Shown: positions 1 through 7,081 of the stretch, one piece after another
Layout: every line of letters begins with the position of its first letter
Numbering within the stretch: position 1 is the first letter of the stretch
NCBI GenBank assembly: GCA_046155815.1
Contig: JBJXFY010000043.1
Coordinates: 1 to 17,254 of the forward strand
Length of the DNA stretch: 17,254 bases
Source: JBJXFY01 sp046155815
Lineage (GTDB): Bacteria > Verrucomicrobiota > Verrucomicrobiia > Limisphaerales > CAIMTB01
Direction of reading: 5' to 3'
Program-made: the position numbers and the translations under genes
The notes under the pieces: generated by a model
The model's database searches: none
What the model was told of the DNA's origin: nothing
The model's input: only the letters and a program-made list of their open reading frames with translations

Positions 1-677
1 GGGCCGAACTGCTTCCCCAGCGGCTTCCCGTAGATGCCCGTGGCCACGAGCGTGAGGGGGTGCAGCGCCTCGTCCAGCCGCAGGCCCTCGAAGTACGGCC
101 ACGGGTACTGCGGCGCGCGCGCCAAGCCGGGCATCTGGTCGGGCTTCAGCGCCGTGATGAAGCGCACGAACTTCGCCTCCGGCCTGGGCTTCACGAGCGC
201 CGCGATCTTCGCGAAGGGGAAGCCCGTCCACGGCACGATCATCGCCCAGGCCTCGACGCAGCGGAAGCGGTACACGCGCTCCTCGAGGGCCTGCTGCGCG
301 ATCAGCTCGGCGGCGTCGAGCGTGACGGGCCGCTCCACCAGCCCGCCGATCTCGACGGGCCACGGCGCGGTGGTGAACTTCCCGACGTGCCGATGCACGT
401 CCTTCTGCAGCGTGAATTCGTAGAAATTATTGTAGGTCGAGGCGGCCTGCTCCTCGGTGAACTTCCAGCCGGGGTCGAAGTCCCGGCTGCGCGGATGCGG
501 ATAACCCTTCGCGTACGGGTCCGCGGGCGCGTCGGCGGCGTGGCCGGGCAGGCCCGCGAGCGCGAGCGTTCCAAGACCAAGCTGCCTCAGCACCGCGCGG
601 CGCGAGTGATGCGCGCGCTCCGGGGTGACGTGGCGCTCCGGAATCCACCAGCCGGGACGAACGATCAGGTTGGCCAT
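1..677 (-). CDS. msrP: Protein-methionine-sulfoxide reductase catalytic subunit MsrP (YedY family), C-terminus cut by window edge
   Basis: MsrP is a periplasmic molybdoenzyme that reduces methionine sulfoxide in exported proteins, receiving electrons from the haem membrane protein MsrQ. About 225 residues are visible; E. coli MsrP is 334, so roughly the last third lies off the left edge. The ATG at 677 gives the family N-terminus, with a WWIPE...VTPE segment, then a twin-arginine signal (SRRAVLR at residues 25-31, hydrophobic stretch to about 43). Further family signatures are YNNFYEF (82-88) and LEERVYRFRCVEAW (131-144). Cys140 is the expected molybdenum ligand, matching Cys102 of mature-numbered E. 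coli YedY. EGLRLDEALHPLTL follows near the edge. No strong Shine-Dalgarno sequence precedes the ATG. The gene lies 58 bases after the propeller gene on the same strand, so co-transcription is possible. msrQ, if present, would be beyond the edge. The reading frame was translated by hand from the minus strand; identification is firm. Confidence 0.94.
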   Translation of the reverse strand, partial: MANLIVRPGWWIPERHVTPERAHHSRRAVLRQLGLGTLALAGLPGHAADAPADPYAKGYPHPRSRDFDPGWKFTEEQAASTYNNFYEFTLQKDVHRHVGKFTTAPWPVEIGGLVERPVTLDAAELIAQQALEERVYRFRCVEAWAMIVPWTGFPFAKIAALVKPRPEAKFVRFITALKPDQMPGLARAPQYPWPYFEGLRLDEALHPLTLVATGIYGKPLGKQFG

Positions 678-735
678 GCCGCCAAGTTGGCCAAGGTCCG
701 CCCGGAGGCCAGCGGGAAATCGGCGGGACTCGGCC

Positions 736-2211
736 TCACTCCCGCGGGATCCGGTTCAGCGTGTAGTACGCCTCCGGATGCAGCAGCGGCGCGCCGGCCC
801 GCGAACGCACGCCGGGCAGATGCAGCTCGTGGACGTGGCCGGGCTGCAGGCCGTCCACGGTCAGCCGCACGCTGCGGCCGTCTGGGGCGACCCGGGCCTC
901 GCGGACCACGGGGGTCGTGGCGTCCACCTCGGGCGAGCCGTAGTCCGCCCGATACTGGTAGGTGTAAGTGGTGAGCCTGTAGCTGCCGGTCGAGGCGGCT
1001 GCCGCCGCATCCACAGGTTCCGTGAAGGTGAGCTCGAAGCCGTCGCGGCGGGCGCGCATTTCATGGATTTCAAACGGCGTCCGGCCGGTCCACACCGTGC
1101 GCTGGAGGGCGAAGGGCTTGCCGCCGCGCGCGCCCCAGCCGCGGTCCGTGCCGCCGACGAAGAGCGAGCCGTCCGCCGCGAACTCCAGCGCCAAGTTCCC
1201 CGAGTCATAGCCCGCGCGGAACGGGAAGAGCGCGCCCTGGTACACGCCGTCCACGCGCTCGAGGAAGACGCGCATCACCGTGCTGTGCGTCTGGTCGCCG
1301 ACGAAGAGCTGGTTGGTGAAGAGGCCGAACCTCCCGCCCGTGCCGTCGCACGCGATCCCGGAGGCGGACTGGCCCATCTTGTTGTAGGGAAAATGGATCG
1401 CGGTCGGGACGAGTTCGGGAATGCGCTCCGCCTCCGGAACCATGCGGCCGCCGCTGCGCGGTTCGGCGGGCCGCGCGCCCAGGGCGGCCTTGACCGCCGG
1501 CAAATCGTACCAGCGGTTGCCGCCGGGATGGCCCATGAACTTCCCACGGGCGAGGTGCTTGAGGCCGCTCGTGCCGTTCCACGGCCCCTGGTTGTCCGTG
1601 TAGAAGAAGTCTCCGACCGTGTTGGTCCCGATGCCGCCGGGCGAGCGGATGCCGGAGGCGAAGGGCACGACCCGCCCGCCGCGCTGCACCTCGAGACACC
1701 AGCCGCGGTAGGGCGCCTCGCTGGAGAAGGAGCCGGTGAGGCACAGCACCAGGAGCATGTTCCCGCCGGCGTCGAACTTCGAGCCGAACGCGTACTCATG
1801 GTAGTCGCCGGTGAGGCCCCAGCCGTCGGCGTAGGTCTCGATGATGTCCGCGCGGCCGTCGCCGTCCCCGTCCTTCAGGCGCGAGACTTCGCCGCGCTGC
1901 GTGGCGAAGAGCCAGCCGTCGCGCCAGGCGAGGCCGAGCACTTCATGCAACCCCTGCGCGAAGAGCGTCCAACGGGGTGCGGCCGGCGGCTCGGCGAGAC
2001 TGTCCTCGACGAGCCAGATGTCGCCGAAGCGCGTGGAGACGTAGAGCCGGCCGTCCGGCATGGCCTGGAGGCCGCCCACCTCCAGCGCGGTGCCGGGCGG
2101 CGTGGCCAGCGTGACGAGGCGGTAAAAGTCCGCCTCGGGCGCCCGCCGGTCCGCGGCCAGCACCGTGAGGGCGGCCGACGCGATCCCGGCGAGGGCAAGG
2201 AGCCGTTTCAT
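736..2211 (-). CDS. Secreted beta-propeller protein, PVC 'membrane-bound dehydrogenase'/sugar dehydrogenase-like family
   Basis: The product is 491 residues. A signal peptide occupies about residues 1-20 (MKRLLALAGIASAAL, cleavage near VLAAD). A six-bladed-propeller-like region follows, with blade motifs such as LEVGGLQAMPDGRLYVSTR, ASGIRSPGGIG, FFYTDNQGPWNGTS and ARGKFMGHPGG. These resemble the N-terminal propeller of the large secreted PVC proteins annotated as membrane-bound dehydrogenase domain or PQQ-dependent sugar dehydrogenase-like. The last 100 residues look like a beta-sandwich. Many relatives carry a haem c site; no CxxCH is present here, so it cannot be a cytochrome fusion. Substrate and activity are unknown, and binding of PQQ is not demonstrated. 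The frame stays open to an ATG at 2325, but that extension would run through the intrinsic terminator at 2252-2290, so the ATG at 2211, which begins a clear signal peptide, is chosen. msrP follows 58 bases downstream. Confidence 0.82.
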   Translation of the reverse strand: MKRLLALAGIASAALTVLAADRRAPEADFYRLVTLATPPGTALEVGGLQAMPDGRLYVSTRFGDIWLVEDSLAEPPAAPRWTLFAQGLHEVLGLAWRDGWLFATQRGEVSRLKDGDGDGRADIIETYADGWGLTGDYHEYAFGSKFDAGGNMLLVLCLTGSFSSEAPYRGWCLEVQRGGRVVPFASGIRSPGGIGTNTVGDFFYTDNQGPWNGTSGLKHLARGKFMGHPGGNRWYDLPAVKAALGARPAEPRSGGRMVPEAERIPELVPTAIHFPYNKMGQSASGIACDGTGGRFGLFTNQLFVGDQTHSTVMRVFLERVDGVYQGALFPFRAGYDSGNLALEFAADGSLFVGGTDRGWGARGGKPFALQRTVWTGRTPFEIHEMRARRDGFELTFTEPVDAAAAASTGSYRLTTYTYQYRADYGSPEVDATTPVVREARVAPDGRSVRLTVDGLQPGHVHELHLPGVRSRAGAPLLHPEAYYTLNRIPRE

Positions 2212-2251
2212 CGAATGGGCCGCGAGGCTGCCACGGCCAGCGCCGCGGCCC

Positions 2252-2290
2252 AAAGAAAAACCCGGCCGGCGTGCAGACACGCCGGCCGGG
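2252..2290 (-). terminator. Strong intrinsic terminator downstream of the PEP-CTERM gene
   Basis: A perfect 13-bp GC-rich stem (2261-2273 with 2278-2290) has a 4-base loop (2274-2277). Read on the minus strand it is followed at once by TTTTTCTTT (2260-2252). This is a textbook rho-independent terminator for transcription running right to left, that is, from the PEP-CTERM gene ending at 2505. No T tract follows the stem on the plus strand, so it is unidirectional. It separates the PEP-CTERM transcript from the propeller gene starting at 2211. It is the only strong intrinsic terminator I found in the window. Confidence 0.88.
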
Positions 2291-2504
2291 TCATGGGTGA
2301 GGCCAGAAATGGCGGGGCCGGCCATGAACGAGCGGCCCCGCCAGCAGCCATGCCGTCAATGCCGGGCACCCTGCTGCGCGGGTGGTGGGAGGCCCAGTTC
2401 CGCGTGAGTTGGCACCTGCACGGAAAGCGCCTCCCGGCCTTTAACGCCCGCCCTGTCGGCCGGCGGGCGCCGCCCCGCCGGAGCGGGACGGAAGCTCGGG
2501 GCGC
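2291..2504 (-). other. Structured non-coding stretch between PEP-CTERM stop and terminator (long 3' UTR or small RNA)
   Basis: These 214 bases follow the PEP-CTERM stop codon. They contain two further inverted repeats besides the terminator: a 10-bp stem at 2311-2320/2333-2342 with a 12-base loop, and a 7-bp stem at 2461-2467/2474-2480 with a 6-base loop. I see no credible protein on either strand. A short GTG-started minus frame near 2420-2355 has no recognisable features. The stretch is best read as a structured 3' untranslated region; a processed or independent small RNA ending at the terminator is possible but unsupported by a clear promoter. Confidence 0.4.
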
Positions 2505-3188
2505 CTACCGGCGGAAACGCCGCCAGCCAGCAAGGCCCGCCAGCGCGGTCAGCGCGAGGCCGCCCGCCACGGTGGCGGGCTCCGGCACGGGCGCGACGAG
2601 GTCGCTCTGCCGGAACGCCGGGGCGCGGAAGATGCGGTAAACGTCGTTGTTCACGGCGTTTCCGCCGTTGTCGAGCCAGCGCGCGGAGGTGCTGATGCCG
2701 GGGATGATGCCCCAGGGCGCCACGCCGTTCGCGCCCGCGTCGTCCGCCGCGGTGAGCGGCAGCCAGGAAGCGCCGGCGATGTTCGCGGCGACCTGCAGGT
2801 CGGCGAGGCTGCCGCTGCCGGGGTCGGCCGTGCTGCCGGCGACGTACTCCCAGCCCGTGGTGTTCGAGAGCAGCGTGCCGCCGGGCAGCGTGAACTCGCC
2901 CAGCCAGCCCTCCGCCGTGCGTTCGTCATCCCAGCTCACGAGGTACAGGAAGTCGCCCGCGCCCACGGTGATGGGCCAGGTCTCAGGCAGGCTCCAGTTG
3001 TAGGTGCCGGGGCTGCCGGCGGAGCCAGTCTCGTTCCGGCCGATGAAGTTCAGCACGGAGCCGTCGGCGCTGCCGGTGTAGAACTGGTAGTGGTTGTCAG
3101 CCGTGATGGTGGCTGTGCCGTTGGCCGCGTGGGCCGCGGCGGTCCCGGCCGCGAGGGCGGCCAGCACGAGGTAAGTCGGGGAATTCAT
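2505..3188 (-). CDS. PEP-CTERM sorting-domain protein of unknown function
   Basis: The 227-residue product begins with a Sec signal peptide (MNSPTYLVLAALAAG, cleavage near residues 20-22, AHA-ANG). It ends with a canonical PEP-CTERM signal: VPEPAT at 201-206, a hydrophobic segment to about 221, and the basic tail RRFRR at 223-227. Proteins of this type are processed by an exosortase and attached to or released from the surface, usually in bacteria that make exopolysaccharide. The middle is rich in Gly, Ala, Thr and Trp with few charges. A TADNHYQFY segment near 29-37 and a WDDERTAEGWLGEF segment near 86-99 recur in other PEP-CTERM proteins without assigned function. The ATG at 3188 is chosen because it starts the signal peptide; a GGGAG-like element lies about 15 bases upstream. 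The frame continues upstream across the tRNA but that part is not coding. A strong terminator lies at 2252-2290. Confidence 0.88.
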   Translation of the reverse strand: MNSPTYLVLAALAAGTAAAHAANGTATITADNHYQFYTGSADGSVLNFIGRNETGSAGSPGTYNWSLPETWPITVGAGDFLYLVSWDDERTAEGWLGEFTLPGGTLLSNTTGWEYVAGSTADPGSGSLADLQVAANIAGASWLPLTAADDAGANGVAPWGIIPGISTSARWLDNGGNAVNNDVYRIFRAPAFRQSDLVAPVPEPATVAGGLALTALAGLAGWRRFRR

Positions 3189-3367
3189 GGTACGACTGGA
3201 GCGTCTCCCGCCGCCGGGTTCCGGCGAAGGGCGCGGGAAAGAGCCATCACCCCGCGCGATTGTCCAGCACCAATTTCGCCGGCGGGCCGCTCCGGTCCCG
3301 CCCCCCATCCTGCGCCAGGCCGCCCCGTGGGCCGGCGACCGGCCGGGGGAGCAGATGCAACAAGCCG

Positions 3368-3397
3368 TTGACGACCGTTCGGGGAGCCTCCTACCTT
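3368..3397 (+). promoter_or_regulatory. Candidate sigma-70 promoter for tRNA-Asn
   Basis: A -35-like TTGACG (3368-3373) is followed after 18 bases by a -10-like TACCTT (3392-3397). This would start transcription near 3404, about 57 bases before the mature tRNA end. Five of six -35 bases match the consensus; the -10 is weaker. The rest of the 272-base interval 3189-3460 shows no gene; it must also hold the minus-strand promoter of the PEP-CTERM gene, for which I see no convincing match. Confidence 0.45.
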
Positions 3398-3460
3398 CCC
3401 GCCCCGCTTCCGCGGTGCCGTCCCGCGCGACGCCGCTGGAAGCCGCTGCGAACCCCGGGT

Positions 3461-3535
3461 TCCAGAGTAGCTCAATGGTAGAGCAATCGGCTGTTAACCG
3501 ATCGGTTGCTGGTTCGAGCCCAGCCTCTGGAGCCA
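3461..3535 (+). tRNA. tRNA-Asn (anticodon GTT), CCA encoded
   Basis: A full cloverleaf can be drawn. The acceptor stem pairs TCCAGAG (3461-3467) with CTCTGGA (3525-3531). The D arm is GCTC...GAGC (3470-3484). The anticodon stem ATCGG/CCGAT (3486-3490/3498-3502) closes a CTGTTAA loop with anticodon GTT at 3493-3495. The T arm is GCTGG-TTCGAGC-CCAGC (3508-3524). The discriminator base is G3532, and the terminal CCA (3533-3535) is encoded in the genome. The gene lies between ruvB and the PEP-CTERM gene on the opposite strand to both. I found no clear terminator after it before the convergent ruvB stop at 3572. Confidence 0.97.
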
Positions 3536-3571
3536 ACGCTCCCCAGCACTTCGGCCGGCGAGAATTCCTTC

Positions 3572-4588
3572 CTAAAGCAACGCCGCCTGCTTCCCGCCGC
3601 CCGGCCGCACGCCCAGCAGGCTGAACGCCCGCGCCGTCGCGGTGCGTCCCTGCGGCGTGCGCTGGAGGTAGCCCTCCATGATGAGGTAGGGCTCGTACAC
3701 CTCCTCAAGGGTGTCCGGCTCCTCACCCACGGTCACGGCGATGGTGTTCACCCCCACCGGCCCGCCGCCGAACTTGTGCACCACGGCCTCGAGGATGCGC
3801 TTGTCCATGTCGTCGAGGCCGTTCTCGTCAATCTCGAGGATGGCCAGCGCGCGCCGGGCCAGCTCCTCGGTGATGCGGCCGTCGCCGCGGACCTCGGCGT
3901 AGTCGCGCACGCGGCGGAGAAGGTTGTTCGCGATGCGCGGCGTGCCGCGGCTGCGGCGGGCGACCTCGGCTGCGGCGGGCGGCTCGACGGGCACCTTCAG
4001 GATGCCCGATGCGCGCGTGATGATGCGGCCGATCTGCTCGGCATTGTAGTAATCCAGCCGTTCACGGATGCCGAAGCGGGTGAGCAGGGGCGCGCTGAGC
4101 AGGCCGCTGCGCGTGGTGGCGCCGATGAGCGTGAAGCGCGGCAGGTTCAGCCGGACGCTCCGCGCGTTCGGCCCCTGGTCAATGATGATGTCCAGCTTGA
4201 AGTCCTCGATGGCCGGGTAGAGGTATTCCTCGATGGTCTTCTGGAGCCGGTGGATCTCGTCAATGAACAGGATGTCTCCCTCCTCGAGATTGGTGAGCAG
4301 CCCGGCAAGGTCGGCGGCCTTCTCGATGGTGGGGCCGCTGGTGGCGCGCAGGTTCGCGCCCATCGCGTGGGCGAGGATGCCGGCGAGGGTGGTCTTGCCG
4401 AGGCCGGGCGGGCCGGAGAGCAGGATGTGGTCGAGGGGATCCTTGCGCCGGCGCGCGGCCTCGACGGCGATCTCGAGGCGCTCCTTCACGTTGGCCTGGC
4501 CGGTGAAGTCGGCAAAGGCCGAGGGACGCAGGGTCTGCTCGAGCGCCGGGTCGGGCTGGGTGAGCGTGTCGTGGGGACGGTCGGACAT
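3572..4588 (-). CDS. ruvB: Holliday junction branch migration ATPase RuvB
   Basis: RuvB is the hexameric AAA+ motor that, with RuvA, drives branch migration of Holliday junctions during recombinational repair. The 338-residue product has the usual family length. Walker A is GPPGLGKTT at residues 59-67, Walker B is DILFIDEIHRL with D110-E111, a sensor segment is GATTRSGLLSAPL, and the arginine-finger region is LLTRFGI. The C-terminal winged-helix domain carries GGGPVGVNTIAVTVGEE and the conserved EPYLIMEGYLQRTPQGR. The start at 4588 gives the normal short N-terminal tail before LRPSAFADFTGQ. It stands alone: neither ruvA nor ruvC is adjacent, and the upstream ligase gene ends 155 bases away. 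No distinctive Shine-Dalgarno sequence precedes the ATG. Identification is certain. Confidence 0.98.
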   Translation of the reverse strand: MSDRPHDTLTQPDPALEQTLRPSAFADFTGQANVKERLEIAVEAARRRKDPLDHILLSGPPGLGKTTLAGILAHAMGANLRATSGPTIEKAADLAGLLTNLEEGDILFIDEIHRLQKTIEEYLYPAIEDFKLDIIIDQGPNARSVRLNLPRFTLIGATTRSGLLSAPLLTRFGIRERLDYYNAEQIGRIITRASGILKVPVEPPAAAEVARRSRGTPRIANNLLRRVRDYAEVRGDGRITEELARRALAILEIDENGLDDMDKRILEAVVHKFGGGPVGVNTIAVTVGEEPDTLEEVYEPYLIMEGYLQRTPQGRTATARAFSLLGVRPGGGKQAALL

Positions 4589-4743
4589 GCGGGGGGCCGG
4601 TCAAAAGGCGCGGAGAGCGGCCTGGGCACGCGCCTGCAGTTGGCAGGTGGGCAGGTCCATCAGTTCTACACCGGGCATGCCGGCAGCGTAACGGCCATGT
4701 CCGGTCCGTCACAAGCAGCCGCCGAAGGGCAAGGCACGGCCTT
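4589..4743 (-). other. Gap upstream of ruvB, with a possible 25-residue leader ORF
   Basis: These 155 bases separate ruvB from the ligase gene. On the minus strand an ATG at 4678 opens a 25-codon frame ending at a TGA at 4601-4603, 12 bases before the ruvB ATG. The predicted peptide starts MPGVELMDLP and has no recognisable feature. It could be chance, given the base composition. A 5-bp GC hairpin lies near 4633-4647. I found no convincing promoter or terminator. Confidence 0.2.
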
Positions 4744-6036
4744 TCAACCCGCCCGCACCCATCGCCGCGCCTTGTGCTCGAAACGCGGCAGCGACCCGGT
4801 CGTCACCGCCCGCACGGGCACGCGCAGCGCGAGCGCGGTCTGGAAATCCCCCGCCAGCACCGCGGCCAGCGCCGCGCCGTCCGCGCCGGGCGCAGGCTCG
4901 ATTTCGACGAGCAGCTCCGCCAGCGCCCCGTCGCGGGTCACGGTCGCGCGGTACTCCGCCACCTCGGGCCGGGCACGCACCAGCGCGTCCACGGCCGAGG
5001 GATACACGTTCACGCCGCGCACCACGACCATGTCGTCCACCCGGCCGAGGATGCCGCCGACGAGGGCGAGTTCGGCCGAACCGCACGCGCAGGCCGGCAC
5101 GGGAACCTCGGCGCGGACGAGGTCGCCGGTGCGGTAGCGCAGCAGCGGCGAGCCGGGACGCGTGAGCGTTGTCAGGACCAGTTCGCCCGCGGCGCCGGGC
5201 GGGACGGGGCGGCCGGTGTCCGGCGCCACGACTTCGGCGAAGTACGCGGCCTCGATGACGTGCAGCACGCCGGGCCGGGCCGGGCATTCGCAGCTCACAG
5301 GCCCGGTTTCCGTCATGCCGTGGTGGTCGTGGACGCGCGCGCCGGGCCACGCGGCCTCCAGAGCCGCGCGCGTGGCGGGCACGCTGCCGCCCGGCTCCCC
5401 GGCCACGATGAGATGGCGCACGGCGGAGGCGGCGAGGGAGATGCCTTCCTCCGACGCAATCTCCGCGAGGTGCAGCAGGTACGTGGGCGTGCCACACAGC
5501 ACGGTCACACGCTGGTCGAGGATCGCGCCGAGCCGCGCGGCGGAAGTCATCCCGCCGCCGGGCAGACAGAGGCAGCCGAGTCGCTGCGCCGCCTCGAACG
5601 CGGTCCAGAAGCCAAGGAACGGCCCGAACGAGAAGGCGAAGTACACGCGGTCGGCCGCGGTCACGCCGGCCGCCGCGTACACGCGGCCCCACTGGTCCAG
5701 CAGCCGTCCCCAGTCCTTGCGCGTGTCCAGCCAGCGCAGCGGCCGGCCGCTGGTGCCGCTGGTGCCGTGGCAGCGCGAGTAGCGTTCAATTGGAAACGTG
5801 AGGTTCGACCCGTAGGGCGGATGCGCGGCCTGGTCGGCGACGAGTTCGGGCTTCGTCGTGAACGGGCAGCGGGCCGTGAACTCCGCGAGCGAGGCCACGT
5901 CCGCGCCGAGCCCGGTGCCGGCGAGCTTTGCCTTTTGAAACGGGTTGGTCGCCGTGACCGCGGCGAGCAGCGCGCGGAGGCGCGCAATCTGCTCCGCCTC
6001 GAGTACCGCGCGGGAAGTCGGGGAGGCCCCGGTCAT
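4744..6036 (-). CDS. Phenylacetate-CoA ligase (PaaK)-like AMP-forming acyl-CoA ligase
   Basis: This 430-residue enzyme belongs to the ANL adenylating superfamily, nearest the PaaK branch, which joins an aromatic or other carboxylic acid to CoA through an acyl-AMP. Visible motifs in order are the phosphate-binding loop CHGTSGTSGRP (89-99), HHGMTETGP (238-246), LLRYRTGDL (298-306), the hinge region GRVDDMVVVRGVNVYP (331-346), and a C-terminal LPRFEHKARR with Lys422 in the place of the catalytic lysine. Cys249, Cys251, His259, Cys316 and Cys318 could form the zinc site reported in some PaaK-like ligases; this is inference. The length matches PaaK (about 430-440). No phenylacetate-degradation genes are nearby, so the substrate is open. 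The start is 10 bases after the stop of the membrane protein gene, so the two are very probably co-transcribed and translationally coupled. Confidence 0.88.
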   Translation of the reverse strand: MTGASPTSRAVLEAEQIARLRALLAAVTATNPFQKAKLAGTGLGADVASLAEFTARCPFTTKPELVADQAAHPPYGSNLTFPIERYSRCHGTSGTSGRPLRWLDTRKDWGRLLDQWGRVYAAAGVTAADRVYFAFSFGPFLGFWTAFEAAQRLGCLCLPGGGMTSAARLGAILDQRVTVLCGTPTYLLHLAEIASEEGISLAASAVRHLIVAGEPGGSVPATRAALEAAWPGARVHDHHGMTETGPVSCECPARPGVLHVIEAAYFAEVVAPDTGRPVPPGAAGELVLTTLTRPGSPLLRYRTGDLVRAEVPVPACACGSAELALVGGILGRVDDMVVVRGVNVYPSAVDALVRARPEVAEYRATVTRDGALAELLVEIEPAPGADGAALAAVLAGDFQTALALRVPVRAVTTGSLPRFEHKARRWVRAG

Positions 6037-6046
6037 GCGGGCGGTC

Positions 6047-6610
6047 TCAGGGCCTCGCCGCGGCTGCCGGCAGGGCGGGCTTGGGCGCGGGTGCGCCGGG
6101 GTTGAAGCGGGCCACGAGAAAGCCGCCCGTGATGGCCAGCACGATGCCCAGCCAGAACTGAGGCTTCACCGCGGCCCAGCCCTGCGCCGGCGGATGCAGC
6201 AGCGTCGAGAGCAGCGCGTTCACCAGCGGCGCGCCGGCGAAGATGATGGACATGACGACGGGCGGCGTGCCCTTCGCACCGAAGGCCAGCAGCACGCCAA
6301 AGGCACCGATCGCGCCCGCGAGACCCGCGATGAGCGACCACCACACGCCGCTCGAGGTGTAGCCGCTGAAGGCCGCGCCCTTGCCCATCAGCACGACGAG
6401 CGGCGCGAGCACGGCGGTGAGGAAGTACGCGACGCCGACGAAGAGAAAGGCCTTCATCCGCAGCGTGGTCGGGTCCAGGCGCGGCGCGCCGGCGGGCTGC
6501 ATGAGGGTCTGGCCCTTGTGCAGGAGGATGCCGTACACGCCCCACGAGACCACGGTGAGCAGCGCGAAGTAGAGCCAGGCGAAGCTGGGCGAGGGAGACT
6601 GGTCGGCCAT
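6047..6610 (-). CDS. Five-helix EamA/DMT-like integral membrane protein
   Basis: The 187-residue product has five predicted membrane helices, near residues 10-30, 52-75, 88-111, 118-138 and 152-169. The ordering and Gly/Ala-rich helices (GAIGAFGVLLAFG, then TPPVVMSIIFAGAPLVNALLS, ending GIVLAITGGFLVARF) resemble one five-helix EamA repeat of drug/metabolite transporters. Full transporters have ten helices, so this would act as a dimer or as a minimal member. The C-terminus is a short Pro/Ala-rich cytoplasmic tail. Substrate cannot be told from sequence. It is followed after 10 bases by the PaaK-like ligase, suggesting that both serve the same metabolite. The ATG at 6610 precedes a typical short polar N-terminus; no good Shine-Dalgarno match is seen. 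Confidence 0.75.
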   Translation of the reverse strand: MADQSPSPSFAWLYFALLTVVSWGVYGILLHKGQTLMQPAGAPRLDPTTLRMKAFLFVGVAYFLTAVLAPLVVLMGKGAAFSGYTSSGVWWSLIAGLAGAIGAFGVLLAFGAKGTPPVVMSIIFAGAPLVNALLSTLLHPPAQGWAAVKPQFWLGIVLAITGGFLVARFNPGAPAPKPALPAAAARP

Positions 6611-6663
6611 GACGCGGGCAGTCTAGCTGCGGGCGGCCGCGAAGCCAGTCCGGGGCGCGGGAA

Positions 6664-6692
6664 GGAACAGAAGGGAACAGAGCAAACGAAAG
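6664..6692. repeat. Short purine-rich degenerate repeat (GGAACAGA-type)
   Basis: In the spacer before the membrane protein gene, the plus strand reads GGAACAGAA (6664-6672), GGAACAGAG (6674-6682) and CAAACGAAA (6684-6692). The first two units are near identical at a 10-base period; the third is diverged. The base composition is strikingly purine-rich against the GC-rich surroundings. I see no gene in 6611-6703 apart from this. Confidence 0.45.
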
Positions 6693-6703
6693 TGAAGGCG
6701 GGG

Positions 6704-7081
6704 ATGCAGGCCGCTGGGTTGCGGCTGTCGCGTTGCGTGCAAAGGCGACATACAACCGTGATTTTGGACAGGTACGCTCCCGGCCCGACGGTTTCGGTTC
6801 AGCTGGCGGCGTGGTACGCGGATTTGGAAGCAGCCCTGAACGCGGCCATTGCGGACCCTCAGTCCGCCTGGGGCGGCTGGGGCCACTCCAATCCAGTGGA
6901 AGAACTTCTCAAGGCATCCACCGACCTGCCGCTGAATGCCCTGCTGGGGCTGCAGCCGTTCATGATCGCGGCCGCCATACCTGAACCGGTAACCGCCGGT
7001 CTGCGTGCCGTGGGCTTCTCCCTCCTCACCTTCACGCGGCGGCCCCGCCGCCTCACTCCGCCGCCGCGAGCGGCGGCGTGA
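6704..7081 (+). pseudogene. 3'-end remnant of a PEP-CTERM protein gene
   Basis: The plus-strand frame from an ATG at 6704 to a TGA at 7079-7081 encodes 125 residues. From about residue 22 on, it matches the typical C-terminal third of verrucomicrobial PEP-CTERM proteins: YAPGPTVSVQLAAWYADLEA, a variable stretch, then LLGLQPFMIAAAIPEPVTAG and a basic end TRRPRR. There is no signal peptide and no body of the protein, so it cannot be exported as it stands. The hydrophobic segment after PEP is only about 16 residues and contains an arginine, unlike the intact signal at 2505-3188. The original stop seems lost, since the frame runs on into the convergent gene ending at 7053 and overlaps it by 29 bases. 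It is read as a decayed or truncated gene. A functional small protein is possible but less likely. Confidence 0.65.

Noticed and set aside
2212..2325. N-terminal extension of the propeller protein to an ATG at 2325
   Set aside because: It would be translated through the intrinsic terminator at 2252-2290 and adds no family sequence.
625..2640. Long plus-strand open frame (671 codons) opposite the propeller gene
   Set aside because: Antisense shadow produced by high GC. Its translation is Arg/Ala/Gly-rich with no domain, while the minus strand encodes a recognisable secreted propeller.
3189..3536. Upstream extension of the PEP-CTERM gene beginning with a GLEPATDRLT-like segment
   Set aside because: That segment is the antisense translation of the tRNA-Asn gene, a well-known database artefact. 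The real start is the ATG at 3188 at the signal peptide.
7058..7078. GC-rich inverted repeat between the PEP-CTERM remnant and the convergent gene as a terminator
   Set aside because: It lies inside the last codons of the minus gene, has no T tract in either direction, and is a simple CCG/CGG run.
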